Shown here: positions 8,889 to 18,024 of the stretch, piece after piece
Numbering within the stretch: the stretch's first letter is position 1
How the letters are laid out: each line of letters begins with the position of its first letter
DNA from: Dyadobacter sp. CY323
Lineage (GTDB): Bacteria; Bacteroidota; Bacteroidia; Cytophagales; Spirosomataceae
NCBI RefSeq assembly: GCF_021390245.1
Contig: NZ_JAJUXH010000003.1
Span: 310,001-374,000 of the forward strand
DNA: 64,000 nucleotides
Direction: 5' to 3'
Position numbers and translations under genes: made by a program
Notes under the pieces: generated by a model
The model's input: the letters and a program-made list of their open reading frames with translations, nothing else
What the model was told of the DNA's origin: nothing
Database searches by the model: none

Positions 8889-10112
8889 ATGAAAACGTTT
8901 AACATACCTGATTTTTACCGGAGCCGGATCATCACCCCGATCAAGGAATTCCGTCGTAAAAACGATAAGCTGAAACGTGACTATGCGCCTACTTTGCTGG
9001 ATTTCGGGCCGGTGCAGTTTCTCATTGCCCGCCATTTCGGGTTTTGTTATGGGGTTGAAAATGCCATTGATATCGCCTACAAAGCAATCGCCGAAAACCC
9101 CGACAAACGTATTTTTCTGCTGAGTGAAATGATCCATAATCCGGATGTAAACCGCGATCTGACCGACCGTGGCGTGCGTTTCATTATGGATACAAAAGGA
9201 AATCAGTTAATTGACTGGCAGGAACTTACTACCGAAGATATTGTCATTGTCCCCGCATTTGGAACAACGGTTGAAAACCAGAACAAGCTGACAGAGCTTG
9301 GCATCAACTCATACGTTTACGATACCACTTGTCCATTTGTAGAAAAAGTCTGGAACCGGGCTGCACAGATTGGCGAGAAGGATTATACGATCATTGTTCA
9401 CGGAAAACCGAATCACGAAGAAACCCGCGCCACTTTTTCACACAGTAAGGAAAATGCGCCGACCGTTGTGGTTGAAAATATAATACAGGCTGAGCAGCTC
9501 GCCAGGTACATCGTCGGTTCGGTGCCAGCCAGCCAGTTTTTTGCAGAGTTTCAGGGACAGTATTCAAATGGTTTTGATCCTGAAAAGGATTTAAAACGAA
9601 TCGGCGTTGTCAACCAGACTACCATGCTGGCATCTGACACACAAGGAATTGCAGATTATTTGAAAAATATCATGGTCCGGCATTACGGACTTCGACCCGA
9701 GCAGGTGGAAACTCATTTTGCCAATACGCGGGATACATTATGTTATGCTACTAATGACAATCAGGATGCAACGTATGCGTTGCTGACGCACGAGGCGGAT
9801 CTGGTGATCGTCGCGGGTGGATATAACAGTTCCAATACCTCGCATTTGGTAGAACTTTGCGAGCATAAATTTCCGACTTACTTCATTGAATCGGTAAACA
9901 AAATACTGGACAAGCAGCTGATCCGGCATTTCAATATGCATTCAAAAGAAGAAGTGGTTACTGAAAATTACCTGCCTGAAACGCGTCCGGCCCGCATTAT
10001 GCTTACTTGCGGCGCATCTTGCCCCGACGCCGTCGTGGAAGCAATTCTTCTCCGGCTCGTTTCTTTTTTTGAAGGTGCAAAACCCATTGACGAAATCATG
10101 CAAGCATTTTAA
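8889..10112 (+). CDS. ispH: 4-hydroxy-3-methylbut-2-enyl diphosphate reductase IspH
   Basis: IspH is the iron-sulfur enzyme of the last step of the MEP isoprenoid pathway, converting HMBPP to IPP and DMAPP. The three cluster-ligating cysteines sit in their family contexts: HFGFCYGVENA (Cys53), DTTCPFVEKVW (Cys148) and RDTLCYATNDNQ (Cys285). The substrate-binding blocks VHGKPNHEE and GGYNSSNTSHL are also present. At 407 residues it is about 90 longer than the E. coli enzyme. The extra length is an N-terminal extension of about 40 residues and an insertion near 210-235, like the long cyanobacterial/plant form. It is a single gene with its own terminator at 10199-10237. Confidence 0.96.
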   Translation: MKTFNIPDFYRSRIITPIKEFRRKNDKLKRDYAPTLLDFGPVQFLIARHFGFCYGVENAIDIAYKAIAENPDKRIFLLSEMIHNPDVNRDLTDRGVRFIMDTKGNQLIDWQELTTEDIVIVPAFGTTVENQNKLTELGINSYVYDTTCPFVEKVWNRAAQIGEKDYTIIVHGKPNHEETRATFSHSKENAPTVVVENIIQAEQLARYIVGSVPASQFFAEFQGQYSNGFDPEKDLKRIGVVNQTTMLASDTQGIADYLKNIMVRHYGLRPEQVETHFANTRDTLCYATNDNQDATYALLTHEADLVIVAGGYNSSNTSHLVELCEHKFPTYFIESVNKILDKQLIRHFNMHSKEEVVTENYLPETRPARIMLTCGASCPDAVVEAILLRLVSFFEGAKPIDEIMQAF

Positions 10113-10198
10113 TCGAGGCACCGGAAAATATGAAATCTCACCTTTGGCTCATTTGAATGGATTAATCGGATTGAATTAACTTATAAAGTTTAAATTAG

Positions 10199-10237
10199 AC
10201 GGATGGTTTTTTGTTATAAAAATCATCCGTTTTTTTA
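10199..10237 (+). terminator. Rho-independent terminator after ispH
   Basis: ACGGATGGTTTTT pairs with AAAAATCATCCGT (13 bp with one G-T wobble, 6-nt loop), followed by seven T residues. It ends 12 bp before the start of the next gene, which must therefore use a promoter inside or just after it. Confidence 0.88.
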
Positions 10238-10249
10238 TATCCAGACTTT

Positions 10250-13200
10250 ATGAAAAAGATCTCCTCTCTCCCGATTTTTGTTCTCTTTTTTTTCTCAGTA
10301 ATACTAGACAGCTGTTCCTCATTAAACGAAATTCGAATTGCAGGAACCAACTTCACAAACGAGATCAGCCAGTCGCAAAACCTGATTTTTACATTCAATA
10401 AAGATCTTGTTGATAAAAGTCGTCTGGACGATTGGGATTCCACACAATATGTGCAGTTTGAGCCCGCTGTAAAAGGAAAATTCAAATGGACAGCCGCGAA
10501 TGAGCTTGTTTTTTCACCTGTCGCAGGTTTCAATCCCGCCACTGCATATAAAGCCCGGCTCACTAATCTGCTGACAGAAAAGTCGGGAAAGGAAACCAAA
10601 TACGATATCAGCAAAGAACCCATTGATTTTCATACACCATACCTGCAACTTTCGAAAACGGAAAGCTGGTGGACGATCTCCCGGGAAAGCGAAAAGCAGG
10701 AAGCAAGATTGAAGTTGATTTTCAACTACCCGGTAAATAGCCAGAACGCCTCCGAAAAATTGAAAGTTACGATTGCAGGCAAGTCACAGGATTACCGCAT
10801 TTTGCCCTCTTCCGACGACAAGTCGCTGACACTCGCATTGGCGAATACAGGTCCGGGTGACAATAATGCGGTACCCATCGATATTACCATCGAAAAAGGC
10901 ATTCAAATCACAAATACTTCGCTGAAAAGCCAGGAAGTACTCACCAATACCGCGAGTTTACCTTCCCCGCTGCATTTGGAAATCGTTGACATTCAGACCG
11001 GTTTCGAAAACAATGCTGGCTATGCAAAAGTCATTACCACACAAGAACTTGACAGTAAGAGTATTGCGACCGGTTTTAGTTTCAGTCCGGATACCACAGT
11101 TCAGACACAGGCTATTGAGAATGGGTTCATTATTCGTGGCGAATTCAATGAGACGGATACATATACATTATTGGTTAACAAAACGTTACGCGGGGTTTTG
11201 GGTAAAACACTGGAAGAAGAAACATCGCGCGACCTGTTTTTTGGGAAAATGCCTGCAGCCATTTCATTTGCCAACAAAAAGGCATTGTATATTTCTACCA
11301 AAAGTGCTAAAAATGTAGGCGTCCAAATCGTAAACGTGCCGAAAGTTCAGGTACGTATTTCCAAAGTTTACGCAAATAACATCCTGGGTTTCATCCGGAA
11401 CAACCGCTGGGAAGACTATGGTTACGTCGGCGAGGAATGGCAGCGTATGAACAGCTTCAATTACAGCGACGATCCGGATGGGAATTTTAGTGATGTATTG
11501 GTGGATAAAACCGTTGACACGGAAAACCTTCCAAAAAGTAAAGGAACATCGGCCCTCAATATCGCATTACCCGACGATAATGGCCGTCGCGGCGTTTATC
11601 TGGTTTCCGTAAATTCCAAAGAAGAAGCTTATATGGGCGCAACCAAGCTGGTTTCCATTTCGGATATCGGGCTGATCGCCAAACAAGGAAAAGACGAAAT
11701 CTGGGTTTTCGCCAATTCAATCAAAACAAATGAGCCACTAGCTAATCTTGAAATCACGCTCGTAAGTTCTAATAACCAGACGGTTCATACCATTACCACC
11801 GATGGAAAAGGAATTGCGCACGCGGACAAACTGGATGAAAAAGCACCGGGTTTTAAGATCGCGATGATCACGGCGAGTGATAAAGAAGATTTTAACTTCC
11901 TGATCCTTAACGACACGCAAGTCGAGACCTCGCGTTTTGAGGTGGAAGGATTGCGGGACAACAGTTCTGGTTTGCAGGCATTTATTTATGGTCAGAGAGA
12001 CATTTACCGTCCAGGCGAAACCATGTATTTCAATACCGTGCTACGTACCAATAATTGGCAAAGTGCTTCCAGGATTCCATTAAAAATCCGATTACTAACG
12101 CCTAATGGACGTGAGTACCGTACCTGGCGGAAAACAACCAACGAACAAGGTGCGGTAGAAACGCAAATTCAGATCGATGCAGCTTCATTAACAGGCAGTT
12201 ATGTACTGGAAGTGTATAATGCGAACGATGTTTTGCTGGCTTCGCAGGGAGTAAGTGTGGAAGAATTTATGCCCGACCGCATTAAGGTGGATTTAAGCGG
12301 TGCCGCCACCGAATATAACTCTGGCGGCAACATTTCCCTCACTGCGACCGCCGTCAATTTGTTCGGACCGCCAGCGACAAACCGTACCTATGAGATGGAA
12401 TCCCAATTAAAAAGAAAGGGATTTAATACAAAACAATTCCCCGAATTCACATTCGATATTCCGGCAGAAACGACTTTTGAGAGAGAAACCCGGGAAGGTG
12501 TGACCAATGAGCAGGGCCAGGCAAATGAAAAATTTGTGTTAGCCCCTGGCCTGAAAGACATTGGCGTTCTTGAAGGCAAGATTTACGTGACCGTTTTCGA
12601 CGAGAATGGTCGACCGGTTAACCGTCTGCAAAAGTTTGACGTTTACACACAACCCACATTCTATGGCATTCGCCTGCCCGACACCTATGTTGGCGTAAAT
12701 GCACCCGTTCCCATTGAACTGATCGGGGTTAATCGGAAAGGGATTTTACAAAACGGTACCTCGGCCAGCATTGAAGTAGTCCGCATTGAATATCAGACGG
12801 TTGTCGAGAAAAGGTACGAACGTTTGCAGTACACTTCCAAAAAGCGAGAAAAGACGGTTTATTCAAACACATTACCATTAAAAGGCGGGCGTAATGAAGT
12901 GAAATATGTCCCTACCGTTTCGGGAGAGTACGAGATCAGGGTTCGCAGGCCGGGCGCAACGCATTATTCCATTGCCCGATTTTATGCTTATGGATATGGG
13001 TATACGCAATATTCGTCTTTCGAAGTCAGCAATGAGGGCCGGGTTTTAATGGAAACGGATAAGGCTAAATATAAGGTTGGAGAGTCAGCCACTGTTTTAT
13101 TCAAAACACCCTTTGACGGGAGGTTGCTGGTGACGGTAGAGCGAAACAACGTTTTGGAACAACACATCCTTACAACTGAGAAAAAGGCTGCCGAACTGAA

Positions 13201-15712
13201 GCTGGAAATGAAGGAAGCACATTTACCCAATGTGTTTGTCACCGCCACTTTGATACGCACATTGGAAGCCTCGGATATGCCGCTCACAGTGGCCCACGGA
13301 TTTACACCCATTTTTGTGGAAGAGCCAGACCGCAAATTACTGGTTAACATTACGGCAATCGAAAAATCACGCTCGAAAACAAAGCAACAGATTAAGATTA
13401 AAACAGAGCCGAATACACAAGTTACGCTTGCCGTGGTCGACGAAGGGATTTTGCAGATCAAGAATTCAAAAACGCCGGACATTCATGGGCATTTTTATCA
13501 GAAACGCGCATTGGAAGTTACCAGTCACGATTTATATGCACAATTGTTTCCTGAACTAAGTATTACCGGTTCATCCAGTTTTGGCGGTGATGGCTATGAT
13601 CTGGAAAGACGCATTAATCCGCTGAGCAATGGCCGGACTGAATTAGTCTCGTTCTGGAGTGGGGTTCTTACAACAAATGGAAACGGCGAGGCCACCTTTG
13701 AAGTCAGCATTCCGCAATTCAGCGGCGATCTCAGGATGATGGCCGTCGCATATAAAGACAATGCATTTGGCTCAGCGACCCGTAATATGAAAGTAGCCGA
13801 TCCGGTTGTGATCAGCGCCGCAATTCCCCGGTTCCTCAGTCCGGGCGACGATCTGAACTTGCCTGTGAATATCAGTAACACGCAAAATGTAGCAACCGAA
13901 GCTACGGTTTCCCTGAAACTCAATGGCCCTCTCGTTTCCGGCGCGATGCCCGTAACTCAGAAAATAATGATTCCGGCTGGAAAAGAAATGCGGGCTGTAT
14001 TTTCGGTTAAAGCGCAGCAGGCCATTGGGTTAGGCAAAATCACCGTTCAGGTAAATGCATTTAAAGAGACATTTGTAAACCAGACTGACATTACCATCCG
14101 GCCGGCATCGCCACTTTTAAAAACCAGTGCTTCCGGATTAATAGCGGGTGAAAAATCAGGACTTATCGATCTGACTTCCTCATTTATTCCGGCAACTACG
14201 CGGAGCCAGGTTGTGCTCAGTCGGTCACCGCTGGTTCAGGGAGGTGGCAAAGCACTTTCTACCTTGCTCGGATATCCATATGGATGCCTCGAACAAACCA
14301 TTTCAAAAGCATTTCCTCAGATCTATTTTGCTGATCTAATCAAGGCAATGGCGGCCCCCATTTATACAGTTAAAACGGGCGAAAGCGATTTTAATCCGAT
14401 GACCAATGTTCAACTGGCGATCCGGAAAGTGGAAGCCCAGCAACTTTTCAACGGCGGAATGACGATGTGGCCTGGCGGTACCGAGGATGACTGGTGGGCG
14501 ACGGCGTATGCTGTTCATTTTCTCGAAGAAGGGAGACGGGCCGGGTTTGAAATCAATGAAAAAACAATGAGCAAGGCTGTCGATTACCTCACTGCGCAAA
14601 CGGGTACGATGGCCAACCGCGAGGTGGTTCTGGCAACGGCGGGTACTGGCTTGCAATATGAGACTCAACCAACGCCAGGCACGCAGGTAAGGAAATCGGT
14701 GGCCCGACGCGAAGCCATTTACTCGCTTTACGTACTCGCATTAACGGGACATCCAAACCGGTCATCGATGAATTATTACAAGCAAAATCCGGGTTTGCTT
14801 ACCACGGATTCGAAGTATTTGCTGGCGGCTGCATTCCAACTGACGGGTGATGCCAGAAGTTTTGCCGCATTGGTCCCGAAAGCCTACAATCCCGAAAACA
14901 GTTCGAGTTACATTGACAATAGTTACTCGTCTCCATTGCGCAATGTTTCGCTGGTTCTCAATACGTTACTAGAAAGTGATCCCGGAAATCCTCAGATCCC
15001 GATCCTCGCCAGACAATTATCAAAAGCTATTAATTCCACATCTTATCTGAATACGCAGGAAGCTGCATTCAGCGTACTGGCTTTGGGTAAAATCGCCAAG
15101 AAAACCTCCGGCTCCACAGTAACTGCCACCGTTTCTGCAAATGGAAAACCGCTGCCAGCTTTCACAGGTAAGGAAATGAAACTATCCAAAGGAATTGTCA
15201 ACCAGAAACTAACCGTCAAAACGAGTGGCAAAGGCGACCTTTACTGGTTCTCTCAGTCCGAGGGAATGTCGGCGACCGGCGCCTATGTTGAAGAAGATAA
15301 CGGTTTAAGCATACGCCGGCAGTTTTTGACACGAAACGGAGCCCCGGTTGAAGCTTTTCACCAAAACGATTTGGTGATCGTAAAACTCACATTATCAAGC
15401 ATAAATGGTTTACCGATTGACAATGTAGTGGTAACAGACTTACTGCCCGCCGGTTTTGAAATTGAGAATCCAAGGGTAACCGAGCCTAGAGATATGCCGT
15501 GGATCAAGAATGCTGCCACTCCGGAATATTATGATATCCGCGATGACAGGATCCATTTCTTCACCACAGCCAACAAAATAGAAAAGACATTCTATTACCA
15601 GGTACGGATCGTTTCGAAAGGCACATTCACAGTGGGCCCGGCAGCTGCCGATGCCATGTACCAAGGTGAATACCGCAGTTACTCGGGAGGAGGAAAAGTA
15701 GTTGTCGAGTAA
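10250..15712 (+). CDS. Alpha-2-macroglobulin-family lipoprotein with thioester
   Basis: This 1820-residue protein is a bacterial alpha-2-macroglobulin, a periplasmic protease trap. A signal peptide ends in LDSC (Cys22), which should be lipidated. Macroglobulin-type beta domains follow. The bait-and-clamp region includes GQRDIYRPGETMYFNTVLR (about residues 580-598), and the linker has ELVSFWSGVLTTNGNGEATFEVSIPQ. The thioester motif is C1346-L-E-Q1349 within YPYGCLEQ, so the covalent trap should be active. The thioester-domain helices (to about 1640) and a C-terminal receptor-like domain (VVTDLLPAGFEIENPR) complete it. In many Gram-negative bacteria the gene is paired with pbpC; here it stands alone, between the ispH terminator and a convergent aquaporin gene 5 bp away. 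Protection against host or competitor proteases is the family role. Confidence 0.93.
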   Translation: MKKISSLPIFVLFFFSVILDSCSSLNEIRIAGTNFTNEISQSQNLIFTFNKDLVDKSRLDDWDSTQYVQFEPAVKGKFKWTAANELVFSPVAGFNPATAYKARLTNLLTEKSGKETKYDISKEPIDFHTPYLQLSKTESWWTISRESEKQEARLKLIFNYPVNSQNASEKLKVTIAGKSQDYRILPSSDDKSLTLALANTGPGDNNAVPIDITIEKGIQITNTSLKSQEVLTNTASLPSPLHLEIVDIQTGFENNAGYAKVITTQELDSKSIATGFSFSPDTTVQTQAIENGFIIRGEFNETDTYTLLVNKTLRGVLGKTLEEETSRDLFFGKMPAAISFANKKALYISTKSAKNVGVQIVNVPKVQVRISKVYANNILGFIRNNRWEDYGYVGEEWQRMNSFNYSDDPDGNFSDVLVDKTVDTENLPKSKGTSALNIALPDDNGRRGVYLVSVNSKEEAYMGATKLVSISDIGLIAKQGKDEIWVFANSIKTNEPLANLEITLVSSNNQTVHTITTDGKGIAHADKLDEKAPGFKIAMITASDKEDFNFLILNDTQVETSRFEVEGLRDNSSGLQAFIYGQRDIYRPGETMYFNTVLRTNNWQSASRIPLKIRLLTPNGREYRTWRKTTNEQGAVETQIQIDAASLTGSYVLEVYNANDVLLASQGVSVEEFMPDRIKVDLSGAATEYNSGGNISLTATAVNLFGPPATNRTYEMESQLKRKGFNTKQFPEFTFDIPAETTFERETREGVTNEQGQANEKFVLAPGLKDIGVLEGKIYVTVFDENGRPVNRLQKFDVYTQPTFYGIRLPDTYVGVNAPVPIELIGVNRKGILQNGTSASIEVVRIEYQTVVEKRYERLQYTSKKREKTVYSNTLPLKGGRNEVKYVPTVSGEYEIRVRRPGATHYSIARFYAYGYGYTQYSSFEVSNEGRVLMETDKAKYKVGESATVLFKTPFDGRLLVTVERNNVLEQHILTTEKKAAELKLEMKEAHLPNVFVTATLIRTLEASDMPLTVAHGFTPIFVEEPDRKLLVNITAIEKSRSKTKQQIKIKTEPNTQVTLAVVDEGILQIKNSKTPDIHGHFYQKRALEVTSHDLYAQLFPELSITGSSSFGGDGYDLERRINPLSNGRTELVSFWSGVLTTNGNGEATFEVSIPQFSGDLRMMAVAYKDNAFGSATRNMKVADPVVISAAIPRFLSPGDDLNLPVNISNTQNVATEATVSLKLNGPLVSGAMPVTQKIMIPAGKEMRAVFSVKAQQAIGLGKITVQVNAFKETFVNQTDITIRPASPLLKTSASGLIAGEKSGLIDLTSSFIPATTRSQVVLSRSPLVQGGGKALSTLLGYPYGCLEQTISKAFPQIYFADLIKAMAAPIYTVKTGESDFNPMTNVQLAIRKVEAQQLFNGGMTMWPGGTEDDWWATAYAVHFLEEGRRAGFEINEKTMSKAVDYLTAQTGTMANREVVLATAGTGLQYETQPTPGTQVRKSVARREAIYSLYVLALTGHPNRSSMNYYKQNPGLLTTDSKYLLAAAFQLTGDARSFAALVPKAYNPENSSSYIDNSYSSPLRNVSLVLNTLLESDPGNPQIPILARQLSKAINSTSYLNTQEAAFSVLALGKIAKKTSGSTVTATVSANGKPLPAFTGKEMKLSKGIVNQKLTVKTSGKGDLYWFSQSEGMSATGAYVEEDNGLSIRRQFLTRNGAPVEAFHQNDLVIVKLTLSSINGLPIDNVVVTDLLPAGFEIENPRVTEPRDMPWIKNAATPEYYDIRDDRIHFFTTANKIEKTFYYQVRIVSKGTFTVGPAAADAMYQGEYRSYSGGGKVVVE

Positions 15713-15717
15713 GTTTT

Positions 15718-16458
15718 TTAAAAAGAAAAACCCCGAAGAATCAACCCCGCCACGATGGCTCCTGCAATGGGGGCCACGACGGGAATCCAGCCGTAGCTCC
15801 AATCGGAACTGCCTTTATTCGGAATTGGGAGAATTGCATGTGCGATCCTGGGTCCGAGATCGCGAACGGGGTTGATTGCATAACCAGTGGTCCCGCCAAG
15901 TGACAAACCAATGCTCCATACCAGCATACCCACCAGGTAAGGTGCTACTCCCGATGGAATTCCGCCTTTTTCAGGATCAGAAGTTCCCGCATAGCCGATT
16001 GCGACAACTCCCACGATCAATACAAGGGTAGCAATAAATTCGCTCAGAAAATTAGGCCCGGTTGCTCTCACAGCCGGATCCGTCGCAAAGCATGCCAGCT
16101 TGGCGCCACCCTCTTCCGTCGCCTTCCAATGTGGAAAATATTGAAGCCAGACCAAAATCGCGCCCAGAAATGCGCCGATCAGCTGGGCCGGAATGTAACT
16201 CGCCACATTGCTGTAATCATTTCGCAAAACGGCCAGGCCAACCGTTACGGCAGGATTTAAATGCGCAGCTGCACTGCCAAATGCATTCGCAGTGAAAATT
16301 CCGATCATTACCGCAAAACCCCAGCCCGCGGTGATCACGATCCAGCCGCCACTTTCGCCTTTGGTTTTTTTAAGTACAACATTGGCGACTACGCCATTAC
16401 CCAGCAAAATGAGCATCATTGTTCCTACTAATTCTCCGATAAAAGGGGAAGGCTGCAT
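15718..16458 (-). CDS. MIP-family aquaporin/aquaglyceroporin
   Basis: The 246-residue channel has six hydrophobic helices and two half-helix loops. The first pore motif is intact: HLNPAVTVG (Asn68-Pro-Ala). The second reads GYAINPVRDLGPR (Asn196-Pro-Val-Arg-Asp), so the usual alanine is valine. The Asp after the second motif (Asp200) is typical of the glycerol-conducting GlpF branch, which suggests passage of glycerol or other small neutral solutes as well as water. There is no glycerol kinase or dehydrogenase next to it. It is convergent with the macroglobulin gene with 5 bp between stop codons and no hairpin in between. Confidence 0.92.
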   Translation of the reverse strand: MQPSPFIGELVGTMMLILLGNGVVANVVLKKTKGESGGWIVITAGWGFAVMIGIFTANAFGSAAAHLNPAVTVGLAVLRNDYSNVASYIPAQLIGAFLGAILVWLQYFPHWKATEEGGAKLACFATDPAVRATGPNFLSEFIATLVLIVGVVAIGYAGTSDPEKGGIPSGVAPYLVGMLVWSIGLSLGGTTGYAINPVRDLGPRIAHAILPIPNKGSSDWSYGWIPVVAPIAGAIVAGLILRGFSF

Positions 16459-16609
16459 GTGATATAAATGGATTGAATGCGCGAATATGCGATTAGTTTT
16501 ATAAAATCTGTCGCAAATACCAAAAAGAATATTTCATGCTGTTTATACCATTTTGGGACGATGAATTCTACTAACTTTACCTGATAATCAATTTTGAGTA
16601 TTGAAAATC

Positions 16610-17965
16610 ATGTCTTTAAATCAACTTACGGCGATCTCTCCCGTCGATGGCCGTTATTACAAACAAGTATCTGAGCTCTCGGCTTATTTTTCTGAATATG
16701 CCCTGATTTATTACAGAGTATACGTTGAAATCGAATATTTCATAGCACTCTGCGAGATTCCTCTGCCTCAACTATCCGAATTTGATAAGAAGAAATATGC
16801 GTTACTACGGAAGATCTATGAGGATTTTAGCGAGCAGGACGCATTGCATATTAAGGATATCGAAAAAGTGACCAACCACGATGTAAAGGCGGTTGAGTAT
16901 TTTATTAAAGAACAATTCGAAAAGCTGGAAATTGAGTCTTATCAGGAATTTATCCATTTCGGCCTTACTTCGCAGGATATCAACAATACGGCGATCCCGC
17001 TTTCATTGAGAGACGCGCTGGAACGTCAGATCAAACCGTTGTTCCGCCAGGTTCTTTTTGTGTTAAAAAGAATGTCGATTGAATGGAAAAATGTACCGAT
17101 GCTCGCTTTCACACATGGACAACCCGCTTCACCGACACGGGTAGGAAAAGAATTCCTTGTTTTCGTTGAAAGATTGGAACGTCAGCTTGAAATGCTGGAC
17201 AAGATTCCTCATTCTGCCAAATTTGGCGGCGCTACCGGCAATTTCAACGCGCACCACGCGGCTTACCCCAAACAAGACTGGATGGCTTTTGCAAACCGCT
17301 TTGTAGAAGGCCTAGGATTAAAGAGAAGCAAGCATACCACCCAGATTGAGCATTACGACAACCTCGCAGCGACATTTGACTGCCTAAAAAGGCTTAATAC
17401 CATACTTACCGACTTGAACCGCGATATGTGGACTTACATATCAATGGGTTATTTCAAACAAAAGATCAAAGCAGGTGAAGTCGGTTCGTCGGCGATGCCG
17501 CACAAAGTGAACCCGATTGATTTCGAAAATTCGGAAGGAAACCTTGGTCTGGCGTCTGCTTTGTTTGAGCATTTTGCAGCAAAATTGCCCGTTTCACGTC
17601 TTCAACGCGACCTTACGGATTCAACTGTGCTCAGAAATATCGGGGTTCCCCTCGCGCATCTTGCCATCGCATTGAATTCGCTGATGAAGGGTTTGGGTAA
17701 GGTGGAATTAAATGGCGAAATGCTGAAATCCGAGCTGGAAGATAACTGGGCCGTTGTTTCGGAAGCAATCCAGACCATTTTGAGGCGTGAAAGTTATCCA
17801 AAACCATATGAAGCTTTAAAAGAACTGACGCGTACAAACGAAAAGATCACGCACGATTCGATTTCCAGATTCATCGAAACGCTCGACGTTTCCGAAAAAA
17901 TACGCGAAGAACTACGCGCATTGACTCCATTCAGCTATTTAGGAGTTGTAGAAGATCACCTTTAG
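16610..17965 (+). CDS. purB: Adenylosuccinate lyase PurB
   Basis: PurB acts twice in purine synthesis: it releases fumarate from SAICAR to give AICAR, and from adenylosuccinate to give AMP. The protein starts MSLNQLTAISPVDGRY, matching the E. coli-type N-terminus. It carries TNHDVKAVEYF, the catalytic His region FTHGQPASPTRVGKE, and the flexible superfamily loop GSSAMPHKVNPIDFENSEGN. At 451 residues it is the usual E. coli-type length. I prefer the ATG at 16610; a TTG at 16601 would add three residues. No other pur gene is adjacent. A perfect palindromic terminator separates it from the convergent nrdJ. Confidence 0.96.
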   Translation: MSLNQLTAISPVDGRYYKQVSELSAYFSEYALIYYRVYVEIEYFIALCEIPLPQLSEFDKKKYALLRKIYEDFSEQDALHIKDIEKVTNHDVKAVEYFIKEQFEKLEIESYQEFIHFGLTSQDINNTAIPLSLRDALERQIKPLFRQVLFVLKRMSIEWKNVPMLAFTHGQPASPTRVGKEFLVFVERLERQLEMLDKIPHSAKFGGATGNFNAHHAAYPKQDWMAFANRFVEGLGLKRSKHTTQIEHYDNLAATFDCLKRLNTILTDLNRDMWTYISMGYFKQKIKAGEVGSSAMPHKVNPIDFENSEGNLGLASALFEHFAAKLPVSRLQRDLTDSTVLRNIGVPLAHLAIALNSLMKGLGKVELNGEMLKSELEDNWAVVSEAIQTILRRESYPKPYEALKELTRTNEKITHDSISRFIETLDVSEKIREELRALTPFSYLGVVEDHL

Positions 17966-17979
17966 ATTTTTCTGGTTAA

Positions 17980-18017
17980 AAAAAAAAGAGGAGACTGGCC
18001 AGTCTCCTCTTTTTTTT
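17980..18017. terminator. Bidirectional terminator between purB and nrdJ
   Basis: A perfect 38-bp palindrome: an A-tract, GAGGAGACTGG, its exact complement, and a T-tract. It has no separate loop in the duplex and works on either strand, as expected between convergent genes whose stops are 59 bp apart. Confidence 0.93.
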
Positions 18018-18024
18018 ACCAATA

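Noticed and set aside
10986-11318. Overlapping frames within the macroglobulin gene and elsewhere on both strands
   Set aside because: They lie entirely within clear coding genes, have no recognisable domains or spacing signals, and are treated as shadows.
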